Assembly (NCBI GenBank): GCA_017303635.1
Contig: JAFLCG010000006.1
Span: forward strand, 186,001-250,000
Direction: 5' to 3'
DNA: 64,000 nt
From: Anaerolineae bacterium
Lineage (GTDB): Bacteria > Chloroflexota > Anaerolineae > Aggregatilineales > Phototrophicaceae
Below the pieces are notes generated by a model that was not told the origin of the DNA, made no database searches, and saw only the letters and a program-made list of their open reading frames with translations. A program made the translations under genes and the position numbers. Positions 1 through 8,579 of this stretch are shown here, piece by piece. Each line of letters begins with the position of its first letter. The stretch's first letter is position 1.

Positions 1-68
1 TATCCTATTTCAATAATAAAACTCCTATAAACCATTTTATAACCATCTTGTGGTGAGTTTCGGGAATC

Positions 69-1520
69 ATGGGACTTCGCATTTTTGTTAGTTATGCTCG
101 TGATGATCTTTTCCATATTCGCCAGCTAGTTGAAATTCTACGCGATGGTGGTCATGATCCCTGGTTTGACCATCGCATATTGCCTGGGCAAGACTGGAAA
201 GTTGAACTTAGTAGTGCGATTCGCCTTTGCGAGGTTTTCCTTTATGCCATTACGCCACGTTCGGTAAAGTCGGAGTGGTGTAGATGGGAATTCCAAGAAG
301 CCATGAAATATGGCAAAGGCATTGTCCCGGTTGTTTTTGAGGCAGCAACAGACCTACCTCCTCCATTGGATCGTTATCAACACGCAAATTTCACTCAGGG
401 TGTCGATCTGAATAGCGCGTTAAAGCTTGTAGCAGGTATCTGGGAGATGGCTGTTCAGATGCACGCTGAAGTCCACTTTACGGATCAACCTCAAGGAATT
501 CCGTCTCGCGTTACCCCTGAACGCCCTGTCATATCAAGATTAACGTCTATGGATGGGCAAATTGCAGAAATAAGGTTGATAAAAGGACATACGGAACCTG
601 TCCAGGCCGTTGCTTTTGACCCAGAAACTAACCTTTTGGCATCAGCTTCATGGGATGACACTGTTCGCTTATGGGATGTGCTAAGCGGGGGCTTTATTGC
701 AGAGAACCGATCACACTTCAATGATGTTCTGTCGATTGCTTTTTCGCCAACCTCTGATGTGTTGGCATCCGGATCTCGCGACCGGACTATCAGCCTCTGG
801 AATCTAATGCGCCGCTTTGAGCGTTCGACTATCTTGCGAGGTCACAACGGCGCGGTAACGTGCCTTGATTTCACTGAAGATGGTGACAACATAATCTCCG
901 GTGCGAGTTCAACGCCCACCCCGGATGCCAGTGTTAGAATGTGGGATGTCCCTCAGCGCAGCTCTACGTTGCTATATTCACATGATCAGACTGTAACCAG
1001 TCTGGCATTCTCGCCAAGTGATCGTTATCTGGCATCAGGATCAGATGATTGCACCATCAGGCTTTCCGAACAAACCACCCGCCGTCCAAAATTTACCCTA
1101 CTGACTGGACATATCAGGCCGGTAAAAGCAGTCGCATTTTCTCCAGATGGAATGCTCTTGGCTTCTGGTGGATCCGATCACACAGTACGTATCTGGCGCA
1201 TTCCCAAGGGGGATGAACTGGTCACTTTGACAGGTCATACTGATACGGTGACCAGTGTTGCTTTTTCTCCTGATGGAACTTTGCTCGCTTCTGCATCAAG
1301 AGACCGTACAATCTACTTATGGGAGCTTCCAACTGGAAAACCTCTTGTCATCTTGAGAGGCCATACAGATAGCATCAATGCAATTACTTTTTCGCTAGAT
1401 GGAACATATCTCGCTAGCGCATCACGCGACCATACAGTGCGTCTATGGGGTGTAGTAGCGCGTAAAAATAGGCCTACTGGAGAAATAAAGCGATTGCCTG
1501 GAACAAAGCCATTAAATTAA
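69..1520 (+). CDS. TIR domain - WD40 repeat protein
   Basis: A 483-residue protein with an N-terminal TIR domain (about residues 1-135). The TIR opens with a beta strand and the SYARDD motif and carries the WCRWEF motif, whose Glu74 aligns with the catalytic glutamate of NAD-cleaving TIR domains. Seven WD40 blades follow from about residue 170 to 470, each with a GH...VAFSPDG...LASAS.D.TVRLW pattern, enough for one closed propeller. No signal peptide or membrane segment is seen, so it should be cytosolic. TIR-WD40 proteins are known in filamentous cyanobacteria and Chloroflexota as signalling or suspected immune sensors; whether this TIR is an NADase or only a scaffold is inference. The gene is visibly richer in A and T than its neighbours, which suggests separate acquisition. 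It stands alone, and its upstream region lies mostly outside the window. Confidence 0.9.
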   Translation: MGLRIFVSYARDDLFHIRQLVEILRDGGHDPWFDHRILPGQDWKVELSSAIRLCEVFLYAITPRSVKSEWCRWEFQEAMKYGKGIVPVVFEAATDLPPPLDRYQHANFTQGVDLNSALKLVAGIWEMAVQMHAEVHFTDQPQGIPSRVTPERPVISRLTSMDGQIAEIRLIKGHTEPVQAVAFDPETNLLASASWDDTVRLWDVLSGGFIAENRSHFNDVLSIAFSPTSDVLASGSRDRTISLWNLMRRFERSTILRGHNGAVTCLDFTEDGDNIISGASSTPTPDASVRMWDVPQRSSTLLYSHDQTVTSLAFSPSDRYLASGSDDCTIRLSEQTTRRPKFTLLTGHIRPVKAVAFSPDGMLLASGGSDHTVRIWRIPKGDELVTLTGHTDTVTSVAFSPDGTLLASASRDRTIYLWELPTGKPLVILRGHTDSINAITFSLDGTYLASASRDHTVRLWGVVARKNRPTGEIKRLPGTKPLN

Positions 1521-1634
1521 CCACCCACATAGTACCATCTGACATCCCCAGTCTGGCCTCAGTCGCGTTAGAATAAGAGCGCATACTACTTTAACGGGTG
1601 CAGATCATGTACCCGGCTTGACGAAGGGTGATCG

Positions 1635-2969
1635 ATGAGCTTACCCCACTTTGACCTTGAATCCCGACTGAATAATTTTGATCCGGCTATTCGCGCTGAG
1701 GCCCTCGATGATCTGCTGGCGGGGGCGACCCTCGCCCTCCCGACCGAGACAGCCAACCTCCACTGTCACACCTTCTATTCCTTCAATGCCTACGGGCATT
1801 CCCCCACCTCCCTGGCCTGGTTAGCCCAGCGGCAGCGCATGAAGCTGATCGGCATGGTCGATTTTGATGTACTGGATGCGGTTGATGAATTTCTGGCGGC
1901 CTGCGACCGCGCCGGTGTCCGTGGGACGGCAGGCATCGAAACCCGTGTCTATCTGCCAGAGTTCGCCGCCCACGAGATCAATTCTCCCGGGGAACCCGGT
2001 GTGCTCTACCATATGGGCGTGGGCTTCATCTCCAGCAGCGTGCCGGACGACGTCGCCCCCATTCTGGCCGATTTACGCGCGCGGGCCGAGCAGCGCAACC
2101 GGCAGATGGTCGAGCGGGTGAACGCCTATCTGGCACCCGTCATGATCGACTATGATGCCGATGTGCTGCCATTGACGCCCTCCGGCAATGCCACCGAGCG
2201 GCATATGGTCATGGCCTACATCAGCGCGGCCAATCGACAGGTAGATGATCCAGTCACCTTCTGGGCGAACCGGCTGGGCATGACGGTTGAGCAGTTGGCG
2301 TCGCTCATGCAGGATGCGCCCAAACTGCAGAACAGCGTCCGCAGCAAACTGATGAAGCAGGGCGGCGTCGGCTACGTCCAACCGGACGCGGGCAGCTTCC
2401 CCTCGCTGGATGATTTTCACACCCTCATCACCGCCTGCGGAGCGCTGCCCTGCGCGGCCTGGCTGGATGGCACCACGTCCGGCGAGCAGCAGATCGGCGC
2501 ACTGCTGGAACTGTTGATTGAGCGTGGTGTGGTCGCCTTCAACATCGTGCCGGATCGCAACTGGAATATTGCCGACCCGGCACAGAAGCAGCTCAAGATG
2601 AAGAACCTCTACCAGGTGGTGCAGTTGGCCGGGGAACTGGATCTGCCGCTGAACATCGGCACCGAGATGAACAGCTACGGGCAGCGCCTGGTCGATGACT
2701 TCGATGCGCCCGAACTGGAACCCCTGCGCGACTCCTTCATGGACGGTGCCTATACCATTTATGGGCATACGGCGCTGGCACGCTGGGCCGGATTGGGGTA
2801 TCAATCCGCCTGGGCGCAGGCGCACTTGCCAACGCGCCGCGCGCGCAACGCCTTTTACCGGCAGGTCGGGCGCGCGCTGGAACCGGGTTCATCCGGTGCC
2901 CGCTTGCCCTTTGATGACGGTTGGACGCCTGGTGATATACTCTCGCGCCTGTCCGTGAAGCCATTCTGA
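1635..2969 (+). CDS. PHP-domain metal-dependent hydrolase-like protein
   Basis: A 444-residue soluble protein. The LHCHTFYSFNAYG motif near residue 43 matches the first metal-binding motif (HxH, then T..S) of the PHP superfamily, and further acidic and His motifs follow (MVDFDV, GIETRV, the GTEMN segment near residue 351). PHP proteins are metal-dependent phosphoesterases; the substrate here is unknown. The start at 1635 is preceded by an AAGGGTG ribosome site. The dehydrogenase gene follows after 83 bases on the same strand with no terminator between, so the two probably form an operon and act in one carbohydrate or polyol pathway. That pathway link is inference from context only. Confidence 0.8.
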   Translation: MSLPHFDLESRLNNFDPAIRAEALDDLLAGATLALPTETANLHCHTFYSFNAYGHSPTSLAWLAQRQRMKLIGMVDFDVLDAVDEFLAACDRAGVRGTAGIETRVYLPEFAAHEINSPGEPGVLYHMGVGFISSSVPDDVAPILADLRARAEQRNRQMVERVNAYLAPVMIDYDADVLPLTPSGNATERHMVMAYISAANRQVDDPVTFWANRLGMTVEQLASLMQDAPKLQNSVRSKLMKQGGVGYVQPDAGSFPSLDDFHTLITACGALPCAAWLDGTTSGEQQIGALLELLIERGVVAFNIVPDRNWNIADPAQKQLKMKNLYQVVQLAGELDLPLNIGTEMNSYGQRLVDDFDAPELEPLRDSFMDGAYTIYGHTALARWAGLGYQSAWAQAHLPTRRARNAFYRQVGRALEPGSSGARLPFDDGWTPGDILSRLSVKPF

Positions 2970-3052
2970 TCCGGGTAGCACGTATTTGAAGCGGGCAGCC
3001 AAATACCCGGAATACTGATCGCTGTATGCAATAGTGGGGAGAAACGCACATC

Positions 3053-4765
3053 ATGACCGATAAACTAGAGGCCTTCCGTGCAGCCCATGCGCCGCTGCCG
3101 GATCATAACACCGTGTGGCCGCTGTACGGCTCCGGTCTGGAAAACTTGGGCGTTGAGGATGCACCAATTGAGGTTCCTTTGCCGGACGTAGGGCCGGACC
3201 AACTGCTGGTAAGGCATGATGCCTGCGGGATCTGCTTCTCCGATGTCAAGATTCTCAAGCTGGGGCAGGAACACCCGCGTATTTACCGTGATATTCGCAA
3301 ACGCCCGATTGTCATGGGGCATGAAGTTGCCATGACGGTGGTCAAAGTCGGGGAAAAGCTGCGTGACCAGTACAAAGTGGGCGACCGATTCATCATTCAG
3401 GCGGATATTTACGTCAATGGCAAGGGGTTTGCTTACGGCTACGAAATGGATGGCGGATTCTCCCGCTACGGCCTGATTGATGAGCGCGTACTCAAAGGCG
3501 ATGAAGGTAACTACCTGCTGCCCGTGCAGGATAAAACCGGCATCTCTGAAGGGGCATTGATCGAACCCTGGGCCTGTGTGATCGCCGCTTATGGTCTGGA
3601 ATATCGCACAGGGTTAAAGAAAGGCGGCACAGCCTGGATCGTCGGCAGTGATGCCCACGATTCGCGCCCCTACACACTCAGCGCTGGAATGGCCGCCGCT
3701 TCCCATCCCGATCACCTGATGCTGACCAATGTACCGCCTGCGCTCGAAGCCAAACTGCGCGAACAGGCCGCCGCCCTCGGCATCGAAGTGATTGATGTCC
3801 ATGACCCGGCGCGCCCACCCATTGAGCAGGTCGATGACATTGTCCTGCTGGGGGCTAATCCCGAGCTGTTGGAAACAACCAGCACCCGGCTGGCGAATGG
3901 GGGCATTTTTGTCATCATCGCCGATCAGCCCATGGCTCGTAAAGTGCAGTTGGACATGGGCCGCATCCATTACAACCGCTGGGTCTATGTCGGTGGCACC
4001 GATCCGGATATTGCCCGCGCATACAGCGCCAAGCCCGTCCGCTCTGAACTCAAGGCGGGCGGCAAAGCCTGGTTCGTCGGTGCTGCCGGGCCGATGGGCC
4101 GGATGCACGTCCAGCGAGCCATCGAAATCGCGGCAGGCCCGAAAGAAATCATCTGCACGGATGTCAGCGATCATCGCCTGGAAGATCTGCGCCAGAGTTT
4201 TGAGCCGGACGCGATTGCCCGTGGCAAGCGCATGATCTGCCTGAATCCCTCCAAGCCGGAAGATGCTGCCCAACTGGAAACCTACCGTGCAGCCGGCTTT
4301 GACGATGTGATCGTGCTGGCCCCGGTGCCGAGAGTGATTGCGGACTGCTCCACCTGGCTGGCCCCGGATGGCGTCATGAATGTCTTCGCCGGGGTGGCGC
4401 GCGGCACCATGGTCGAACTGGACGTGACCCAGGTCTATCAGAGTGGCGCACGCTATATCGGGCAGTCCGGTTCCACCATTCAGGACTTGCGGACGATGCT
4501 GGAACAAACCGAGTCCGGTGTGCTTTCACCCAACCGGGCGGTGGCGGCAGTCGGCTCGCTCAGCGCCTTCAAGGACGGCCTGAAAGCGGTACAGGATGCC
4601 GTGTTCCCCGGCAAAGTGGTCATCTACCCGCACATCAAGGAGATGCCGCTGACCCCCCTGCCCGAATTGAAGGAAAAGCTACCGTCGGTCTATGCCAAGC
4701 TCAAGGATGGCCGCGAGTGGACGGTCGAGGCAGAGGAAGCCTTCCTGCGGGAGATGCTGCCGTAG
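3053..4765 (+). CDS. zinc-dependent MDR dehydrogenase with two Rossmann-like segments
   Basis: A 570-residue medium-chain dehydrogenase/reductase, much longer than the usual 340-400. The N-terminal catalytic domain shows the zinc-binding CGICFSD (Cys58, Cys61) and the GHE motif at residues 89-91. There are two nucleotide-binding-like segments. The first (about 192-330, GGTAWIVGSDAH) lacks a glycine-rich fingerprint. The second (about 338-480, WFVGAAGPMGRMH) keeps GxxGxxG. The C-terminal tail (about 510-570) is helical. The general layout resembles sorbitol or sorbose-phosphate dehydrogenase-like members of the family, but the substrate cannot be told from sequence. It is downstream of the PHP gene in a probable operon and ends at a strong terminator at 4801-4836. 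Confidence 0.85.
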   Translation: MTDKLEAFRAAHAPLPDHNTVWPLYGSGLENLGVEDAPIEVPLPDVGPDQLLVRHDACGICFSDVKILKLGQEHPRIYRDIRKRPIVMGHEVAMTVVKVGEKLRDQYKVGDRFIIQADIYVNGKGFAYGYEMDGGFSRYGLIDERVLKGDEGNYLLPVQDKTGISEGALIEPWACVIAAYGLEYRTGLKKGGTAWIVGSDAHDSRPYTLSAGMAAASHPDHLMLTNVPPALEAKLREQAAALGIEVIDVHDPARPPIEQVDDIVLLGANPELLETTSTRLANGGIFVIIADQPMARKVQLDMGRIHYNRWVYVGGTDPDIARAYSAKPVRSELKAGGKAWFVGAAGPMGRMHVQRAIEIAAGPKEIICTDVSDHRLEDLRQSFEPDAIARGKRMICLNPSKPEDAAQLETYRAAGFDDVIVLAPVPRVIADCSTWLAPDGVMNVFAGVARGTMVELDVTQVYQSGARYIGQSGSTIQDLRTMLEQTESGVLSPNRAVAAVGSLSAFKDGLKAVQDAVFPGKVVIYPHIKEMPLTPLPELKEKLPSVYAKLKDGREWTVEAEEAFLREMLP

Positions 4766-4800
4766 CTGAAGGCAATAGCTGATAGTAGATCGTCATCAAA

Positions 4801-4836
4801 AAACGAGCAGCCGAAAATGGGCTGCTCGTTTTGTTT
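4801..4836. terminator. bidirectional rho-independent terminator
   Basis: A 12-bp perfect stem (4801-4812 with 4820-4831) and 7-nt loop is flanked by an A-run on the left and TTTTGTTTTT on the right. It can end both the rightward dehydrogenase operon and the leftward glycosyltransferase transcript. Confidence 0.9.
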
Positions 4837-4860
4837 TTGCACACAATCCCTGGCAAGGCG

Positions 4861-5985
4861 CTACGTTGAACGCCGTTGTTGAAGCCGCCACCGCCATCCG
4901 ACTGGATAGCCCAGCATCTTGGCGACATCCCCCACCACCCGGATCACCGGGATCAGGAACCAGACTTTCAGCCGATCCACTGGTGAGCCGATCAGTGCTG
5001 CATTCGCCGGCTGCCGAGTCAGCTTCGCCAGGCGTCGATAAGGTTGCCGCAGGTAGACGAATGCGCCTCCCAGGAGCAGCATCCATCCCACTGGATGCAG
5101 CAGACCCAGCGCCAGCCCGACGGGTGCGGCGACCAGATAGGTGGCATAGCGGATCGCATGACGTTTGCGCCACAAGTCCGCCTTACCATCGCCGCGAGCG
5201 TAACGGTAATACTGCGTGAAAAAACTCCGCAGCGAACCGCGCGGGCGAAAAGCGACCCGGGCCTCCGGCACGAAGGAGAAAGCTGATAGCTGATAGCTGA
5301 TGGCTGATGGCTCCGTACCGGAAACCGGCAACTGGGAACCGGCAGCACTCTGGCTGGAAGCTGGCAGTTGGTCGCTGGTCGCTTCTCCACTCAGCTCTAT
5401 CTTTCCACCAGCCACCAACCACTGACCACTAGCCACTACTTCCCGCATCCCAAAATCAAATACCAGATCTTCACAGTAATCTAGCCATTCGGGATAACCA
5501 CCGACGGCTGACCACGCCGTTTTGCGAAAGGCCACACTCCGGCTGCTGGGCAGAAACGTCGCCGGATTAATCTCATCGACCAGTGGCAGGACGGTGGCGC
5601 TCATCGCCAGTTCAAACGGGGTAGTCGCCTCCCCATCGAAGAACCCACCGACCCACACCAGCGCAGGATCCGCTAGCAGCAGACGGGTGATCTGTGCCAG
5701 CCAATCCGGAGCCAACACCACCCCCGCGTCAGTCACGGCGATGATGTCCCCCTGTGCGGCAGCAATCGCCACATTCCGCCCCCGGCTGATATTGGCGCCC
5801 GGTTCGACGATCACGCGCAGGGGTAGCGTCCGCGCATACTCATGAAGCAGCGCGACGGTATGATCGCGGCTGCCACCATCCACGATGACAATCTCATCTG
5901 GCGGTTGAGTCTGGGCGGCAATCGACCGCATGAGTCGGTGCAGGTGGTCGCCCTCGTTGAGGACGGTCGCAATCAGGGAAATCAT
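4861..5985 (-). CDS. family 2 glycosyltransferase with in-frame repeat insert
   Basis: The reading frame extends upstream, but the start is placed at 5985 because the GT2 fold begins there (MISLIATVLNEGDHL, then the IVDGGSRDHT nucleotide-binding motif). That gives 374 residues. Later GT2 features are the DAG motif of the DxD region (VTDAGVVLAPDW), the GGYPEW/CEDL acceptor motif and the RPR..SFFTQYYRYARGDGKADL segment. A hydrophobic stretch near residues 275-310 suggests membrane association. The oddity is residues about 182-235, low-complexity Ser/Gln/Ala-rich sequence encoded by a heptanucleotide array (5279-5441), placed between MREV and FSFVPEARV where relatives normally have only a few residues. 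The frame is kept, so the enzyme may be functional with a loop insert. The acceptor is unknown. Confidence 0.85.
   Translation of the reverse strand: MISLIATVLNEGDHLHRLMRSIAAQTQPPDEIVIVDGGSRDHTVALLHEYARTLPLRVIVEPGANISRGRNVAIAAAQGDIIAVTDAGVVLAPDWLAQITRLLLADPALVWVGGFFDGEATTPFELAMSATVLPLVDEINPATFLPSSRSVAFRKTAWSAVGGYPEWLDYCEDLVFDFGMREVVASGQWLVAGGKIELSGEATSDQLPASSQSAAGSQLPVSGTEPSAISYQLSAFSFVPEARVAFRPRGSLRSFFTQYYRYARGDGKADLWRKRHAIRYATYLVAAPVGLALGLLHPVGWMLLLGGAFVYLRQPYRRLAKLTRQPANAALIGSPVDRLKVWFLIPVIRVVGDVAKMLGYPVGWRWRLQQRRST
5279..5441. repeat. heptanucleotide repeat array inside the glycosyltransferase gene
   Basis: Consecutive 7-mers are visible: AGCTGAT x3 then GGCTGAT; CCGGAAA/CCGGCAA/CTGGGAA/CCGGCAG; TTGGTCG/CTGGTCG; and CCACCAG/CCACCAA/CCACTGA/CCACTAG/CCACTAC. 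The type is reminiscent of the STRR heptamers of filamentous cyanobacteria. Because the total insert keeps frame, it is translated. Confidence 0.85.
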
Positions 5986-6010
5986 AGGGCGGATTATAGC
6001 ATGATGGTGG

Positions 6011-6730
6011 TCATTCCTGACGAAGTTCCTCCTCAACTTCTTTGGAGGCATACAAGCCGACCAGGCGCGCCACAATCACCGTCAGATACAAGACGCCAAT
6101 AGTGGCTTCCAGCGTGGCAAAAGCCCGCGCCCACAGCGTCACCGGCAACACATCCCCGTATCCAACAGTCGTCAGCGTGATATAGCTGTAATACACCAGG
6201 TGCTGCCAGGGAAGGACGGCATCTGGTGGCAGCAGACTATCGCGGAAAGCATGAGCGCCGGTCGCTTGTAAAGTCAGCACGTCCAGCGAACCAAAAATGC
6301 CGACGAAGACAGCCCCCACCAGCAAGTAGATCGCACAGGCTGCATAGATTACATCCAGATCAATCCGCCGCGTGGTGAAGATGAAACGCAGCAGCACCCC
6401 GATGACCATCGCCTGATACAACGCGATGGCTGCGTAAGCCCCCAACTGGGCGAGCAAACTCGTCTGATTGAGCGCATAGGCGACCGCCGCCACCGCCCAC
6501 AAAATCCCCAGCCCGATCAAATAAGCAAGACTGCGGGGAGAATCCCGTACGACCAGAATCCCGGCCACAATCTGAAGCAAATAGAGGAACTGAAAACCGA
6601 TCAGGACCCAGCTCGGCGCATTTTCAGTGATGGGATAGAAGGTTTGAATCAGGGCGATAATCGCCAGCAGGTAAATGACGCGCCCGTGCATGATATGCGG
6701 ACGGGGTTCGGTAGTGGAAGATAGGCGCAC
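6011..6730 (-). CDS. two-pore-type potassium channel protein (ion channel 2 domain)
   Basis: A 239-residue integral membrane protein with about five hydrophobic helices, then a pore loop carrying the TTVGYGD selectivity filter, then a last helix (TIGVLYLTVIVARLVGLY). TVGYGD is the hallmark of K+ channels. The extra N-terminal helices are not the S1-S4 voltage sensor, as no Arg ladder is visible. The opened frame starts with GTG at 6730; an ATG at 6691 would remove only 13 residues and is equally possible. There is no RCK/TrkA ligand domain at the short C-terminus (EVEEELRQE). It lies 25 bases upstream of the glycosyltransferase on the same strand and may be cotranscribed. Confidence 0.88.
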   Translation of the reverse strand: MRLSSTTEPRPHIMHGRVIYLLAIIALIQTFYPITENAPSWVLIGFQFLYLLQIVAGILVVRDSPRSLAYLIGLGILWAVAAVAYALNQTSLLAQLGAYAAIALYQAMVIGVLLRFIFTTRRIDLDVIYAACAIYLLVGAVFVGIFGSLDVLTLQATGAHAFRDSLLPPDAVLPWQHLVYYSYITLTTVGYGDVLPVTLWARAFATLEATIGVLYLTVIVARLVGLYASKEVEEELRQE

Positions 6731-6878
6731 AGATCAACCTCACAGGCTAGCGGTGTTGTGTGGGCTGATTGTAACCTGCTCGGTTTCCCCTGCGACTCTA
6801 CTTTAGGATAGGTTATCTCACGTTCAAGAGAAGTGTCTTCTGCTGCTTGCTCCTTACATCGTCTTTCTTCACTAATCC

Positions 6879-6906
6879 CCAGCCACTGACCACCAGCCAC
6901 GCCTCA
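6879..6906. repeat. heptanucleotide array overlapping the lipoprotein stop codon
   Basis: Four 7-mers in register, CCAGCCA CTGACCA CCAGCCA CGCCTCA. The last contains TCA, the complement of the TGA stop codon (6904-6906) of the leftward lipoprotein gene. Confidence 0.7.
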
Positions 6907-7782
6907 GCACCCAAAAGGTACTGTGATATTCGGCACATCACCGATGTTCAGCAGATCGTAGCGCACGATCACCTGACCACTGACCGGAAGCTGCCGGTCA
7001 AAGATGATGGCATTCTCTACCGTGAAAGTCAGGTAGAAGCGGATCGCCGCATTCCGCTCCGGCGAAAACCACAATTCGCTGCCGGTCAGATCAATCGAGC
7101 CATTCTCCTGCAAGCGAATGGCCGGCAGCGTCAGATCCGTAGGGGCGAAATCGTAACGCCAGACCTGCTCATCATTGATAACCGCCTGATGCCCACTCGG
7201 CAGGGCGCGGGTCACACCGCCGACCAGGCGACCAGCATCCAGGTTGGCCGCCGTTTGGGGGTCATCCCCTTCCGTCAGGCAGATGTTATTGCGGACGAGG
7301 AACGAATCCGGCCCCAGCCGCACCGCCTCGAACGAGTCATCCTCGCGTTTCCCGATCAGTTCCCCGGCAGTCGTGACGATCACGCGCCGCGCAGTCCCCA
7401 GTTGATTGAACCACACATCCGCTGTAGCGCTGGCGCGGGTGGGGCGCGGCGTCCCGGCGAAGGTGCCATCAAATTCCAGTTCGACCGTGTAATGCCAACC
7501 AGACAACGCTTCGAGATGATCGTCAATGCGCGGCAGGCTGAGCGGCCCCCTAAACCCCTCTGGCGGCGCGCCCTGCGTCATGAACTGGCTGGTCGCCACG
7601 CTGAGCGGATCGACTGGCGTGGGCAGCGACTCTGGCGTATCCCCACGCCGGTCACACCCGGCCAGCAGCAGCAGGCATAACATGAACGCAACACCAGACC
7701 ATATTCTTTTGTCAGGACGCCCTGCAGAGCGCCCGCCTGTAACGGACCGGTCATTCAACAAATGCATAACCCCGCCATCCAC
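6904..7782 (-). CDS. lipoprotein of unknown function
   Basis: A 292-residue exported lipoprotein. After a basic N-terminal segment comes a hydrophobic core and the lipobox LLLAGC (Cys near residue 43), so it should be lipid-anchored on the outer face of the membrane. The mature part is beta-rich with no recognised catalytic motif. Its pattern (HYTVELEFDG, VWFNQLGTARRVIVT, LELWFSPE-like strands) loosely resembles LolA/LppX-type lipid-binding folds, but this is only an impression. The start at 7782 or the internal ATG at 7767 both give a slightly long signal region. It precedes the channel gene on the same strand by about 170 bases. Confidence 0.7.
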   Translation of the reverse strand: MDGGVMHLLNDRSVTGGRSAGRPDKRIWSGVAFMLCLLLLAGCDRRGDTPESLPTPVDPLSVATSQFMTQGAPPEGFRGPLSLPRIDDHLEALSGWHYTVELEFDGTFAGTPRPTRASATADVWFNQLGTARRVIVTTAGELIGKREDDSFEAVRLGPDSFLVRNNICLTEGDDPQTAANLDAGRLVGGVTRALPSGHQAVINDEQVWRYDFAPTDLTLPAIRLQENGSIDLTGSELWFSPERNAAIRFYLTFTVENAIIFDRQLPVSGQVIVRYDLLNIGDVPNITVPFGC

Positions 7783-7826
7783 CCATTCGAACGTAAGAAT
7801 GTCATTCTACGGGCGGCAGACGCATA

Positions 7827-7856
7827 TTGACAAGCACGGCTGCACTCCGCTAGAAT
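7827..7856 (+). promoter_or_regulatory. promoter of the tRNA-rpmG-secE-nusG cluster
   Basis: A consensus TTGACA (7827-7832), an 18-base spacer and TAGAAT (7851-7856), located about 75 bases before the first tRNA and in the right orientation. Confidence 0.75.
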
Positions 7857-7934
7857 GCCCCCTGCGAGCAAAGCTGATGAAACGCTATAGCCCCTTGCTT
7901 GCTGAGCGTCATACAATCGAGTGTTTGAGTGTGT

Positions 7935-8007
7935 GCCTCAGTAGCTCAGCTGGCAGAGCGCACGCCTTGTAAGCGTGATGTCGTGAGTTCAAATCTCACC
8001 TGAGGCT
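7935..8007 (+). tRNA. tRNA-Thr (anticodon TGT)
   Basis: A 73-base cloverleaf. Acceptor GCCTCAG pairs with CTGAGGC, the discriminator is T, the anticodon loop is CTTGTAA, and the T-arm has GTTCAAATC. CCA is not encoded. Confidence 0.95.
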
Positions 8008-8028
8008 TTGACAGTAGTTTAACAATTT

Positions 8029-8111
8029 GGGTCGGTGTCCCGAGCGGCAAAGGGGGCGGACTGTAAATCCGCTGGCGGAAGCCTTCGCAGGTTCGAGTCC
8101 TGCCCGGCCCA
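8029..8111 (+). tRNA. tRNA-Tyr (anticodon GTA)
   Basis: An 83-base class II tRNA with a long variable arm. Acceptor GGGTCGG pairs with CCGGCCC (one G-U), the anticodon loop contains CTGTAAA, and the T-arm has GGTTCGAGTCC. Confidence 0.95.
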
Positions 8112-8137
8112 CTGTGATCAACCTGATCACGGCAGAT

Positions 8138-8210
8138 GCCTTAGTAGCTCAGTTGGTAGAGCACACCCTTGGTAAGGGTGAGGTCATGGGTTCAAATCCC
8201 ATCTAAGGCT
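8138..8210 (+). tRNA. tRNA-Thr (anticodon GGT)
   Basis: A 73-base cloverleaf. Acceptor GCCTTAG pairs with CTAAGGC and the anticodon loop is CTTGGTAA-type with GGT. It is similar in sequence to the first tRNA-Thr, suggesting an old duplication. Confidence 0.95.
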
Positions 8211-8249
8211 TTGACAGTTATCCAAGTCAGATTGAGGCAAGAGAACGTC

Positions 8250-8411
8250 ATGGCGAAAAAGGGCAACCGCGCTATAGTGAAGCTCCGTAGCACCGAAAGC
8301 GGTTATATCTATTACACATCGAAGAATCGCCGCACCAGCACCGAGCGGATCGAACTCAAGAAGTATGATCCCATCGTGCGTAAGCATGTGATCTTCCGCG
8401 AGACGAAGTAG
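8250..8411 (+). CDS. rpmG: 50S ribosomal protein L33
   Basis: A 53-residue basic protein beginning [12 protein letters not shown] with the L33 signature ([16 protein letters not shown], then KYDP.V.KHV.F.E.K). The length matches the family. The upstream in-frame extension runs into the tRNA and is not real. The CxxC zinc pairs of zinc-binding L33 paralogues are absent, so this is the zinc-independent form. It lies between two tRNA genes, as often seen next to secE-nusG. Confidence 0.97.
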   Translation: MAKKGNRAIVKLRSTESGYIYYTSKNRRTSTERIELKKYDPIVRKHVIFRETK

Positions 8412-8420
8412 GGTTTCCAT

Positions 8421-8493
8421 AGGGGTGTAGCTCAATTGGCAGAGCAACGGCCTCCAAATCCGTAGGTTGAGGGTTCAAGTCCTTCCGCCCCTG
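8421..8493 (+). tRNA. tRNA-Trp (anticodon CCA)
   Basis: A 73-base cloverleaf. Acceptor AGGGGTG pairs with CGCCCCT, the discriminator is G, and the anticodon loop is CTCCAAA. A GACACCG/CGGTGTC hairpin (8506-8532) lies between it and secE, without a clear T-tract. Confidence 0.95.
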
Positions 8494-8579
8494 CTGTTTC
8501 ACCAGGACACCGTCGCACTCGCAGGCGGTGTCTTGCATATAGGGTTCGGTCAAAAAGTACAGATTGAGGAGTAGGCACC

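Noticed and set aside
2073..2825. Long minus-strand frame opposite the PHP gene
   Set aside because: A shadow of the GC-rich PHP gene; the plus-strand product has clear motifs and this one has none. Similar shadows exist opposite the dehydrogenase, mfd, glycerate kinase and CheA-like genes.
5279..5441. CRISPR-like array in the glycosyltransferase gene
   Set aside because: The repeat period is 7 bases with no spacers; it is a heptamer array.
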